A DNA stretch of 64,000 nt from Istiophorus platypterus. Taxonomy: Eukaryota > Chordata > Actinopteri > Istiophoriformes > Istiophoridae. The position numbers and the translations under genes were made by a program. The stretch covers positions 1-64,000 of the forward strand of contig JADGDC010000365.1 of assembly GCA_016859345.1 (NCBI GenBank), read 5' to 3'. Every line of letters starts with the position of its first letter. Position 1 is the first letter of the stretch. Under the pieces are notes generated by a model. The model searched no databases. It was not told the origin of the DNA and was given only the letters and a program-made list of their open reading frames with translations. Below are positions 10,728 through 23,531 of this stretch, piece by piece.

Positions 10728-12740
10728 CCTTCCCTGTGCCGCAGGTACCGCCGCCTCCTCCTGTGAACCAGAGGTTTTTCCGTGGTTGTCTTAGGTGGTG
10801 GTCGCAGTTAGTACCAGTGTCGAGGTGTCCACCGTATAGTGGATCTGTGCAGCTGCTGTATAGTCATGATCAGCTTCCTCAGATAGTCAGGTGAGTGTTT
10901 ATCTATGTTGTATAGGCCTTTCCAACATGCATTGGTTTGACGACACAAACTAACAACAGTAGCACGTTATCCTTTTATATTCTTACACAAAGGAAGTGTT
11001 GGAAGACTTCTGGATAGGAAAAAAACATAGCTTTAATGTGAGTATTGTTTTCTGAAAGAGATGTCTTTCTGAGCATAACACAAAGTAAAAAATAGGGCTG
11101 TTTCTGGTTTGAGCAAGTATCAAAAGTTGGGAAAAAAAACAGCTTCTGTCTTAGTATTGTACCCGTCTTATTCTTAAATTTACAGTGAAATAGGTGTGTC
11201 AAACCCACTGGATAGAAACATACACCACTTACAATATTTTAGTTTTATTCATTGAAATAAAGCACAACATATGCATGGTTTTAGTGTATTCAATCACCTG
11301 GAAAAGACCCATCTTATCTTACATATTGTCTTTGTGACTCAAGACTCACTGACAGAAACTGAAATAAAAGCAAATTTTATCTTCTTATCCTTCTACTTGT
11401 AGCCCAATTGTATGTTAAGTTCAGAAAGACCTGTCATTCTACTGAAAATATTCTCACATATTCTATGAAAGCTGAAATAAGACACCAATTTGACCTCACA
11501 TGCTCCTGGTTTTCAGATATGTACACAAACTTAAATAATAAAACTAAAGTCTGTCTTCATAATCAATTTGTGTGGGGAGGGAGGGAGGGGGGTACTCTTA
11601 ACCACTATCCCAGTTTTTGTTTGTTTGCTTCCTACCCTGTTTCTCTCTCTGTCCTTTGCCTCAGGGTGCCGCCCATCATCCCGTGAAGCAGTTCAATCAC
11701 GCGCAGCCTTTCCACTCAGCATCCACAGGTGTCGGAAAGGGGAAGAATGGTTGCTCCAATATTTGGTGAAACCTGAAATGAAATCACAATGTTGTCACAT
11801 ACTTCTATATATATACACAAACTCAAATAACAAAACCAAGGTGTGTCTTCAAATTATTTTTGTATACATTTGTAGGTGAAGTAGCACTAAGGGGGCTAGT
11901 CGGATGCTAACGGGAGAGTATTTGGGAGTTTTACTTTATTTTTTTTCGACGATAGACCAGAGGTTTTCTATACAGGGCATATGTATATTGTAGCATAGCA
12001 AGCAGCATGTTTGTGCGCATGCGCCTGAGGTTAGGTGAAGTTGGGTGGTAGACGTGACCCCTGACCCTTGACTCACGTCACGTGACGGTCAGCCGGAGCA
12101 TAATGGCGCCTCTTTGTTTTCTCCGTGGGTGTTTGCCTGATTCCTGTACACTTTTAGGTGCCGTAACACTATAGGGGCTTGTCGGGATGCTAACGGGAGA
12201 GTATTTGGGTGTTTTTCTTTTTTTTTCGACAATAGACCAGAGGTTTTCTCCGTGGGTGGTTGCCATGATTACCGGGGTCCATTTTGTAGCTGCATGGGGC
12301 TCTCTTAGATTGTCAGGTGAGTGTTTAATTATCGACATTAGCCTCAGAGATTTATATGTGTCGGGCTGACTCTCAGACATTTGTAGGTGACGATAGCACT
12401 GTGGAATTAGGTTAGAAGTAGGGATGATAACGGAGAGTATTTGGGTGTTTTTTTTTTTTTTTCATTTATAGACCAGAGGTTTTCTCCTGGAAAGATGGTT
12501 GCCATTGCCTGATTCTCTAATTGGCAGAATAAACATACTAAAGATGAATAAAATACAAAAGTTCTAGAAATTGTTCAAAAATAACCATTTTGGCGCCCAC
12601 CTAGCGGTATGTTTGACAAATAACACCACTCAATAGAGATTGGAATAAGAAACACTCCAGGCTTCGCCTACCTCAGGTGTATCTTCCATGTGATGGGGCT
12701 GAGCCCCAACCACTCACCCCCTCCCTCCCACATTTCACTC
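10728..12740 (+). repeat. Array unit 6, internally shortened
   Basis: About 140 bp shorter than its neighbours. Between about 12383 and 12500 the normal intron, telomere-like and first L1 piece are replaced by a jump into another module (gataacggagagtatttggg ... gaccagaggttttctcc) and then directly into the second L1 piece. Homology between internal modules may have guided the rearrangement. Confidence 0.92.
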
Positions 12741-14909
12741 CTTCTTCCTGTGCCGCAGGTACCGCCGCCTCCCAGAAACCAGAGGTTTTTCCGTGGTGTC
12801 TTAGGTGGTGGTCGCAGTTAGTACCAGTGTCGAGGTGTCCACCGTGGGATGTGCAGCTGCTGTATAGTCATGATCAGCTTCCTCAGATAGTCAGGTGAGT
12901 GTTTATCTATGTTGTATAGGCCTTTCCAACATGCATTGGTTTGACGACACAAACTAACAACAGTAGCACGTTATCCTTTTATATTCTTACACAAAGGAAG
13001 TGTTGGAAGACTTCTGGATAGGAAAAAAACATAGCTTTAATGTGAGTATTGTTTTCTGAAAGAGATGTCTTTCTGAGCATAACACAAAGTAAAAATAGGG
13101 CTGTTTCTGGTTTGAGCAAGTATCAAAAGTTGGGAAAAAAACAGCTTCTGTCTTAGTATTGTACCCGCCTTTATTCTTAAATTTACAGTGAAATAGGTGT
13201 GTCAAACCCACTGGATAGAAACATACACCACTTACAATATTTTATTTTTATTCATTGAAATAAAGCACAACATATGCATGGTTTTAGTGTATTCAATCAC
13301 CTGAAAAAGACCCATCTTATCTTACATATTGTCTTTGTGACTCAAGACTCACTGACAGAAACTGAAATAAAAGCAAATTTTATCTTCTTATCCTTCTACT
13401 TGTAGCCCAATTGTATGTTAAGTTCAGAAAGACCTGTCATTCTACTGAAAATATTCTCACATATTCTATGAAAGCTGAAATAAGACACCAATTTGACCTC
13501 ACATGCTCCTGGTTTTCAGATATGTACACAAACTTAAATAATAAAACTAAAGTCTGTCTTCATAATCAATTTGTGGGGGGAGGGAGGGAGGGAGGGAGGG
13601 GTACTGTGAACCACTATCCCAGTTTTTGTTTGTTTGCTTCCTACCCTGTTTCTTCTCTCTGTCCTTTGCCTCAGGGTGCCGCCCATCATCCCGTGAAGCA
13701 GTTCAATCACGTGCAGCCTTTCCACTCAGCATCCACAGGTGTCGGAAAGGGGAAGAATGGTTGCTCCAATATTTGGTGAAACCTGAAATGAAATCACAAT
13801 GTTGTCACATACTTCTATATATATACACAAACTCAAATAACAAAACCGAGGTGTGTCTTCAAATTATTTTTGTATACATTTGTAGGTGAAGTAGCACTAA
13901 GGGGGCTAGTCGGATGCTAACGGGAGAGTATTTGGGAGTTTTACTTTTTTTTTTCGACGATAGACCAGAGGTTTTCTATACAGGGCATATGTATATTGTA
14001 GCATAGCAAGCAGCATGTTTGAAAGCATGCGACTGAGGTTAGGTGAACTTGGGTGGTAGACGTGACCCCTGACCCTTGACTCACGTCACGTGACGGTCAG
14101 CCGGAGCATAATGGCGCTTCTTTGTTTTCTCCGTGGGTGTTTGCCTGATTCCTGTACACTTTTAGGTGCCGTAACACTATAGGGGCTTGTCGGGATGCTA
14201 ACGGGAGAGTATTTGGGTGTTTTTTTTTTTTTTTCGACAATAGACCAGAGGTTTTCTCCGTGGGTGGTTGCCATGATTACCGGGCGCCCATTTTGTAGCT
14301 GCATGGGGCCTCTTTAGATTGTCAGGTGAGTGTTTAATTATCGACATTAGCCTCAGAGATTTATATGTGTCTGGCTGACTCCAGAACATTTGAGGGTGAC
14401 GTAGCACATTGGGGGAAATAGGATTAGGGTTAGGAATAGGAAATAGGGATGATAACCTAACCCTTACCCATATTCCCCGCAGTTATTACTACTAAGCATT
14501 CAATATAATGAAATAACCTCTAAAGAGGCCGCTGCAAATTTAATGAGACTTAGAGCAAATTATTATGATCAAGGGGGAAAGCCTGAGAGGCTCCTTGCGT
14601 GGTGCATTAAACAGCAGGAAACGGAGGACAATTTGGACAGTATATAAGGCTCTGGAAAGATGGATGCCATTGCCTGATTCTCTAATTGGCAGAATAAACA
14701 TTCTAAAGATGAATACAATACCAAAGTTCTTAGAATTGTTCCAAAAATAACCCTTTTGCGCCACCTAGCGGTATGTTTGACAAATAACACCACTCAATAG
14801 AGAATGGAATAAGAAACACTCCAGGCTTCGCCTACCTCTGGTGTATCTTCCATGTGATGGGGGCTGAGCCCCAACCACTCAATTTCCCCCTCCCTCCCAC
14901 ATTTCACTC
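12741..14909 (+). repeat. Array unit 7
   Basis: The CTCF-like motif is nearly complete (14758-14771). The NRF-1-like element is mutated (aagcatgcgac). The telomere-like stretch keeps the fuller ggattagggttagg form, unlike most forward copies. Confidence 0.93.
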
Positions 14910-17051
14910 CTCTTCCCTGTGCCGCAGGTACCGCCGCCTCCTCCCAGAACCAGAGGTTTTTCCGTGGTGTCTTAGGTGGTGGTCGCAGTTAGTACCAGTG
15001 TCGAGGTGTCCACCGTGCTGTATAGTCGCGGATCAGCTTCCTCAGATAGTCAGGTGAGTGTTTATCTATGTTGTATAGGCCTTTCCAACATGCATTGGTT
15101 TGACGACACAAACTAACAACAGTAGCACGTTATCCTTTTATATTCTTACACAAAGGAAGTGTTGGAAGACTTCTGGATAGGAAAAAACATAGCTTTAATG
15201 TGAGTATTGTTTTCTGAAAGAGATGTCTTTCTGAGCATAACACAAAGTAAAAATAGGGCTGTTTCTGGTTTGAGCAAGTATCAAAAGTTGGGAAAAAAAC
15301 AGCTTCTGTCTTAGTATTGTACCCTTTTATTCTTAAATTTACAGTGAAATAGGTGTGTCAAACCCACTGGATAGAAACATACACCACTTACAATATTTTA
15401 GTTTTATTCATTGAAATAAAGCACAACATATGCATGGTTTTAGTGTATTCAATCACCTGAAAAAGACCCATCTTATCTTACATATTGTCTTTTTTGACTC
15501 AAGACTCACTGACAGAAACTGAAATAAAAGCAAATTTTATCTTCTTATCCTTCTACTTGTAGCCCAATTGTATGTTAAGTTCAGAAAGACCTGTCATTCT
15601 ACTGAAAATATTCTCACATATTCTATGAAAGCTGAAATAAGACACCAATTTGACCTCACATGCTCCTGGTTTTCAGATATGTACACAAACTTAAATAATA
15701 AAACTAAAGTCTGTCTTCATAATCAATTTGTGGGGGAGGAGAGGAGGGAGGGGGTACTGTAACCACTATCCCAGTTTTTGTTTGTTTGCTTCCTACCCTG
15801 TTTCTCTCTGTCCTTGCCTCAGGGTGCCGCCCATCATCCCGTGAAGCAGTTCAATCACGCGCAGCCTTTCCACTCAGCATCCACAGGTGTCGGAAAGGGG
15901 AAGAATGGTTGCTCCAATATTTGGTGAAACCTGAAATGAAATCACAATGTTGTCACATACTTCTATATATATACACAAACTCAAATAACAAAACCGAGGT
16001 GTGTCTTCAAATTATTTTTGTATACATTTGTAGGTGAAGTAGCACTAAGGGGGCTAGTCGGATGCTAACGGGAGAGTATTTGGGAGTTTTACTTTTTTTT
16101 TTTTTCGACGATAGACCAGAGGTTTTCTATACAGGGCATATGTATATTGTAGCATAGCAAGCAGCATGTTTGAAAAGATGCGCCTGAGGTTAGGTGAAGT
16201 TGGGTGGTAGACGTGACCCCTGACCCTTGACTCACGTCACGTGACGGTCAGCCGGAGCATAATGGCGCCTATTTGTTTTCTCCGTGGGTGTTTGCCTGAT
16301 TCCTGTACACTTTTAGGTGCCGTAACACTATAGGGGCTTGTCGGGATGCTAACGGGAGAGTATTTGGGTGTTTTTCTTTTTTTCGACTAATAGACCAGAG
16401 GTTTTCTCCGTGGGTGGTTGCCATGATTACCGGGCGCCCATTTTGTAGCTGCATGGGGCTCTCTTAGATTGTCAGGTGAGTGTTTAATTATCGACACATT
16501 AGCCTCAGAGATTTATATGTGTCGGGCTGACTTCTGTGACATTTGTGGGTGACGAGCACATTGGGGGAATAGGATTAGGTTAGAATAGGAAATAGGATGA
16601 TAACCTAACCCTTACCCATATTCCCCACAGTTATTACTACTAAGCATTCAATATAATGAAATAACCTCTAAAGAGGCCGCTGCAAATTTACTGAGACTTA
16701 GAGCAAATTATTATGATCAAGGGGAAAGCCTGAGAGGCTCCTTGCGTGGTGCATTAAACAGCAGGAAACGGAGGACAATTTGGACAGTATATAAGGCTCT
16801 GGAAAGATGGATGCCATTGCCTGATTCTCTAATTGGCAGAATAAACATTCTAAAGATGAATACAATACCAAAGTTCTTAGAATTGTTCCAAAAATAACCC
16901 TTAGGCGCCACCTAGCGGTACGTTTGACAAATAACCCCACTCAATAGAGAATGGAATAAGAAACACTCCAGGCTTCGCCTAACTCTGGTGTATCTTCCTT
17001 GTGATGGGGCTGAGCCCCAACCACTCAATTCCTCCCTCCCACATTTCACTC
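14910..17051 (+). repeat. Array unit 8
   Basis: CTCF-like motif complete at 16904-16918. NRF-1-like element lost (aaaagatgcgcc). The first exon module starts with ctcccagaacc instead of ctcctgtgaacc. Confidence 0.93.
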
Positions 17052-19209
17052 CTCTTCCCTGTGCCGCAGGTACCGCCGCCTCCTGTGAACCAGAGGTTTT
17101 TCCGTGTTGTATTAGGTGGTGGTCGCAGTCAGTTCCTGTGTCGAGGTGTCCACCGTGCTGTATAGTCATGGATCAGCTTCCTCAGATAGTCAGGTGAGTG
17201 TTTATCTATGTTGTATAGGCCTTTCCAACATGCATTGGTTTGACGACACAAACTAACAACAGTAGCACGTTATCCTTTTATATTCTTACACAAAGGAAGT
17301 GTTGGAAGACTTCTGGATAGGAAAAAACATAGCTTTAATGTGAGTATTGTTTTCTGAAAGAGATGTCTTTCTGAGCATAACACAAAGTAAAAAATAGGGC
17401 TGTTTCTGGTTTGAGCAAGTATCAAAAGTTGGGAAAAAAACAGCTTCTGTCTTAGTATTGTACCCGCCTTTATTCTTAAATTTACAGTGAAATAGGTGTG
17501 TCAAACCCACTGGATAGAAACATAAACCACTTACAATATTTTAGTTTTATTCATTGAAATAAAGCAGAACATATGCATGGTTTTAGTGTATTCAATCACC
17601 TGGAAAAAAAAACCCTCTTATCTTACATATTGTCTTTGTGACTCAAGACTCACTGACAGAAACTGAAATAAAAGCAAATTTTATCTTCTTATCCTTCTAC
17701 TTGTAGCCCAATTGTATGTTAAGTTCAGAAAGACCTGTCATTCTACTGAAAATATTCTCACACATTCTATGAAAGCTGAAATAAGACACCAATTTGACCT
17801 CACATGCTCCTGGTTTTCATTCCTGGTTTTCAATATGTACACACACTTAAATAATAAATAATAAAGTCTGTCTTCATAATCAATTTGGGGAGGGAGGAGG
17901 GAGGGAGGTACTGTATTTTTTTTTTGTTTTTTTCCTACCTACCCTGTTTCTCTTTTCTCCCTTGCCTCAGGGTGCCGCCCCATCATCCCGTGAAGCAGTT
18001 CAATCACGCAGCCTTTCCACTCAGCATCCACAGGTGTCGGAAAGGGGAAGAATGGTTGCTCCAATATTTGGTGAAACCTGAAATGAAATCACAATGTTGT
18101 CACATATCTATATATATACACAAACAAAAATAACAAAACCGAGGTGTGTCTTCAAATTATTTTTGTATACATTTGTAGGTGAAGTAGCACTAAGGGGCAC
18201 TAGTCGGATGCTAACGGGAGAGTATTTGGGAGTTTTACTTTTTTTTTTTTTTTCGATAGACCAGAGTTTTTCTATACAGGGCATATATATATGTAGCATA
18301 GCAAGCAGCATGCGCATGTTTGAAAGATGAGGTTGAGGTTAGGTGAAGGTGGGGACGTGACTGACCCTGACCCTGACTCACGCCACGTGACGGTCAGCCG
18401 ACGCATAATGGCATAATGGCTTCTTTTTTTTTCTCCGTGGGTGTTTGACTGTTTCCTGTACACTTTAGGTGCCGTGAACACTATAGGGGCTTGTCGGGAT
18501 GCTAACATGCTAACGGGAGAGTATTTGGGTGTTTTTCTTTTTTTTTTTTTTCGACAATAGACCAGAGGTTTTCTCCGTGGGTGGTTGCCATGATTACCGG
18601 CGTCCATTTTGTAGCTGCATGGGGCTCTCTTAGATTGTCAGGTGAGTGTTTAATTATCGACATTAGCCTCAGAGATTTATATGTGTCGGGCTGACTCTGA
18701 CATTTGTGGGTGACGAGCACATTGGGGGAATAGGATTAGGTTAGAATAGGAAATAGGATGATAACCTAACCCTTACCCATATTCCCCGCAGTTATTACTA
18801 CTAAGCATTCAATATAATGAAATAACCTCTAAAGAGGCCGCTGCAAATTTAATGAGACTTAGAGCAAATTATTATGATCAAGGGGAAAGCCTGAGAGGCT
18901 CCTTGTGTGGTGCATTAAACAGCAGGAAACGGAGGACAATTTGGACAGTATATAAGGCTCTGGAAAGATGGATGCCATTGCCTGATTCTCTAATTGGCAG
19001 AATAAACATTCTAAAGATGAATACAATACCAAAGTTCTTAGAATTGTTCCAAAAATAACCCTTTATGCCACCTAGCGGTATGTTTGACAAATAACACCAC
19101 TCAATAGAGAATGGAATAAGAAACACCAGGCTTCGCCTACCTCTGGTGTATCTTCCATGTGATGGGGCTGAGCCCCAACCACTCAATTCCTCCCTCCCAC
19201 ATTTCACTC
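17052..19209 (+). repeat. Array unit 9, locally eroded
   Basis: 17590-18430 carries many more substitutions and indels than any neighbour: a duplicated cctggttttca, a shortened acceptor tract, a degraded motif block and duplicated gcataatggc and gctaac. The rest matches the consensus closely. This clustering suggests a poor-consensus patch. Confidence 0.9.
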
Positions 19210-21360
19210 CTCTTCCTGTGCCGCAGGTACCGCCGCCTCCTGTGAACCAGAGGTTTTTCCGTGGTGTGTTAGGTGGTGGTCGCAGTTAGTACCAGTGTCG
19301 AGGTGTCCACCGTAGTGGGATGTGCAGCTGCTGTATAGTCATGATCAGCTTCCTCAGATAGTCAGGTGAGTGTTTATCTATGTTGTATAGGCCTTTCCAA
19401 CATGCATTGGTTTGACGACACAAACTAACAACAGTAGCACGTTATCCTTTTATATTCTTACACAAAGGAAGTGTTGGAAGACTTCTGGATAGGAAAAAAA
19501 CATAGCTTTAATGTGAGTATTGTTTTCTGAAAGAGATGTCTTTCTGAGCATAACACAAAGTAAAAATAGGGCTGTTTCTGGTTTGAGCAAGTATCAAAAG
19601 TTGGGGAAAAAAACAGCTTCTGTCTTAGTATTGTACCCGACTTATTCTTAAATTTACAGTGAAATAGGTGTGTCAAACCCACTGGATAGAAACATACACC
19701 ACTTACAATATTTTAGTTTTATTCATTGAAATAAAGCACAACATATGCATGGTTTTAGTGTATTAAATCACCTGAAAAAGACCCATCTTATCTTACATAT
19801 TGTCTTTGTGACTCAAGACTCACTGACAGAAACTGAAATAAAAGCAAATTTTATCTTCTTATCCTTCTACTTGTAGCCCAATTGTATGTTAAGTTCAGAA
19901 AGACCTGTCATTCTACTGAAAATATTCTCACATATTCTATGAAAGCTGAAATAAGACACCAATTTGACCTCACATGCTCCTGGTTTTCAGATATGTACAC
20001 AAACTTAAATAATAAAACTAAAGTCTGTCTTCATAATCAATTTGTGGGGGAGGAGAGGAGGGAGGGGGTACTGTGAACCACTATCCCAGTTTTTGTTTGT
20101 TTGCTTCCTACCCTGTTTCTCTCTCTCCTTGCCTCAGGGTGCCGCCCATCATCCCGTGAAGCAGTTCAATCACGCGCAGCCTTTCCACTCAGCATCCACA
20201 GGTGTCGGAAAGGGGAAGAATGGTTGCTCCAATATTTGGTGAAACCTGAAATGAAATCACAATGTTGTCACATACTTCTATATATATACACAAACTCAAA
20301 TAACAAAACCGAGGTGTGTCTTCAAATTATTTTTGTATACATTTGTAGGTGAAGTAGCACTAAGGGGGCTAGTCGGATGCTAACGGGAGAGTATTTGGGA
20401 GTTTTACTTTTTTTTTTTTCGACGATAGACCAGAGGTTTTCTATACAGGGCATATGTATATTGTAGCATAGCAAGCAGCATGTTTGTGCGCATGCGCCTG
20501 AGGTTAGGTGAAGTTGGGTGGTAGACGTGACCCCTGACCCTTGACTCACGTCACGTGACGGTCAGCCGGAGCATAATGGCGCCTCTTTGTTTTCTCCGTG
20601 GGTGTTTGCCTGATTCCTGTACACTTTTAGGTGCCGCAAACACTATAGGGGCTTGTCGGGATGCTAACGGGAGAGTATTTGGGTGTTTTTCTTTTTTCGA
20701 CTAATAGACCAGAGGTTTTCTCCGTGGGTGGTTGCCATGATTACCGGGCGCCCATTTTGTAGCTGCATGGGGCTCTCTTAGATTGTCAGGTGAGTGTTTA
20801 ATTATCGACATTAGCCTCAGAGATTTATATGTGTCGGGCTGACTCCAGACATTTGTGGGTGACGAGCACATTGGGGGAATAGGATTAGGTTAGAATAGGA
20901 AATAGGATGATAACCTAACCCTTACCCATATTCCCCGCAGTTATTACTACTAAGCATTCAATATAATGAAATAACCTCTAAAGAGGCCGCTGCAAATTTA
21001 ATGAGACTTAGAGCAAATTATTATGATCAAGGGGGAAAGCCTGAGAGGCTCCTTGCGTGGTGCATTAAACAGCAGGAAACGGAGGACAATTTGGACAGTA
21101 TATAAGGCTCTGGAAAGATGGATGCCATTGCCTGATTCTCTAATTGGCAGAATAAACATTCTAAAGATGAATACAATACCAAAGTTCTTAGAATTGTTCC
21201 AAAAATAACCTTTATGCCACCTAGCGGTATGTTTGACAAATAACACCACTCAATAGAGAATGGAATAAGAAACACTCCAGTCTTCGCCTACCTCTGGTGT
21301 ATCTTCCATGTGATGGGGCTGAGCCCTAACCACTCACCCCCTCCCTCCCACATTTCACTC
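19210..21360 (+). repeat. Array unit 10
   Basis: NRF-1-like palindrome 20488-20497. CTCF-like motif shortened (tatgccacctagcgg). Confidence 0.93.
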
Positions 21361-23531
21361 CTCTTCCCTTGTGCCGCAGGTACCGCCTCCTCCTGTGAAC
21401 CAGAGGTTTTTCCGTGGTGTCTTAGGTGGTGGTCGCAGTTAGTACCAGTGTCGAGGTGTCCACCGATAGTGGATCGTGCAGCGGCTGTATAGTCATGATC
21501 AGCTTCCTCAGATAGTCAGGTGAGTGTTTATCTATGTTGTATAGGCCTTTCCAACATGCATTGGTTTGACGACACAAACTAACAACAACAGTAGCACGTT
21601 ATCCTTTTATATTCTTACACAAAGGAAGTGTTGGAAGACTTCTGGATAGGGAAAAAACATAGCTTTAATGTGAGTATTGTTTTCTGAAAGAGATGTCTTT
21701 CTGAGCATAACACAAAGTAAAAATAGGGCTGTTTCTGGTTTGAGCAAGTATCAAAAAGTTGGGAAAAAAACAGCTTCTGTCTTAGTATTGTACCCGCCTT
21801 TATTCTTAAATTTACAGTGAAATAGGTGTGTCAAACCCACTGGATAGAAACATACACCACTTACAATATTTTAGTTTTATTCATTGAAATAAAGCACAAC
21901 ATATGCATGGTTTTAGTGTATTCAATCACCTGGAAAAAGACCCATCTTATCTTACATATTGTCTTTGTGACTCAAGACTCACTGACAGAAACTGAAATAA
22001 AAGCAAATTTTATCTTCTTATCCTTCTACTTGTAGCCCAATTGTATGTTAAGTTCAGAAAGACCTGTCATTCTACTGAAAATATTCTCACATATTCTATG
22101 AAAGCTGAAATAAGACACCAATTTGACCTCACATGCTCCTGGTTTTCAGATATGTACACAAACTTAAATAATAAAACTAAAGTCTGTCTTCATAATCAAT
22201 TTGTGGGGGAGGGAGGGAGGGAGGGGTACTCGGAACCACTATCCCAGTTTTTGTTTGTTTGCTTCCTACCCTGTTTCTCTCTGTCCTTGCCTCAGGGTGC
22301 CGCCCATCATCCCGTGAAGCAGTTCAATCACGCGCAGCCTTTCCACTCAGCATCCACAGGTGTCGGAAAGGGGAAGAATGGTTGCTCCAATATTTGGTGA
22401 AACCTGAAATGAAATCACAATGTTGTCACATACTTCTATATATATACACAAACTCAAATAACAAAACCGAGGTGTGTCTTCAAATTATTTTTGTATACAT
22501 TTGTAGGTGAAGTAGCACTAAGGGGGCTAGTCGGATGCTAACGGGAGAGTATTTGGGAGTTTTACTTTATTTTTTTTTCGACGATAGACCAGAGGTTTTC
22601 TATACAGGGCATATGTATATTGTAGCATAGCAAGCAGCATGTTTAAAGCGCATGCGCCTGAGGTTAGGTGAAGTTGGGTGGTAGACGTGACCCCTGACCC
22701 TTGACTCACGTCACGTGACGGTCAGCCGGAGCATAATGGCGCCTCTTTGTTTTCTCCGTGGGTGTTTGCCTGATTCCTGTACACTTTTAGGTGCCGCAAA
22801 CACTATAGGGGCTTGTCGGGATGCTAACGGGAGAGTATTTGGGTGTTTTTCTTTTTTTTTTTCGACAATAGACCAGAGGTTTTCTCCGTGGGTGGTTGCC
22901 ATGATTACCGGGCGCCCATTTTGTAGCTGCATGGGGCTCTCTTAGATTGTCAGGTGAGTGTTTAATTATCGACATTAGCCTCAGAGATTTATATGTGTCG
23001 GGCTGACTTCGCGACATTTGTGGGTGACGTAGCACATTGGGGGAATAGGATTAGGAATAGGAAATAGGGATGATAACCTAACCCTTACCCATATTCCCCG
23101 CAGTTATTACTACTAAGCATTCAATATAATGAAATAACCTCTAAAGAGGCCGCTGCAAATTTAATGAGACTTAGAGCAAATTATTATGATCAAGGGGGAA
23201 AGCCTGAGAGGCTCTTATGCGTGGTGCATTAAACAGCAGGAAACGGAGGACAATTTGGACAGTATATAAGGCTCTGGAAAGATGGATGCCATTGCCTGAT
23301 TCTCTAATTGGCAGAATAAACATTCTAAAGATGAATACAATACCAAAGTTCTTAGAATTGTTCCAAAAATAACCCTTTGGCGCCACCTAGCGGTATGTTT
23401 GACAAATAACACCACTCAATAGAGAATGGAATAAGAAACACTCCAGGCTTCGCCTACCTCTGGTGTATCTTCCATGTGATGGGGGCTGAGCCCTAACCAC
23501 TCAATTTCCCCCTCCCTCCCACATTTCACTC
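21361..23531 (+). repeat. Array unit 11
   Basis: Both NRF-1-like (22649-22658) and CTCF-like (23379-23393) motifs are intact. The telomere-like stretch is shortened by a small deletion near 23050. Confidence 0.93.
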
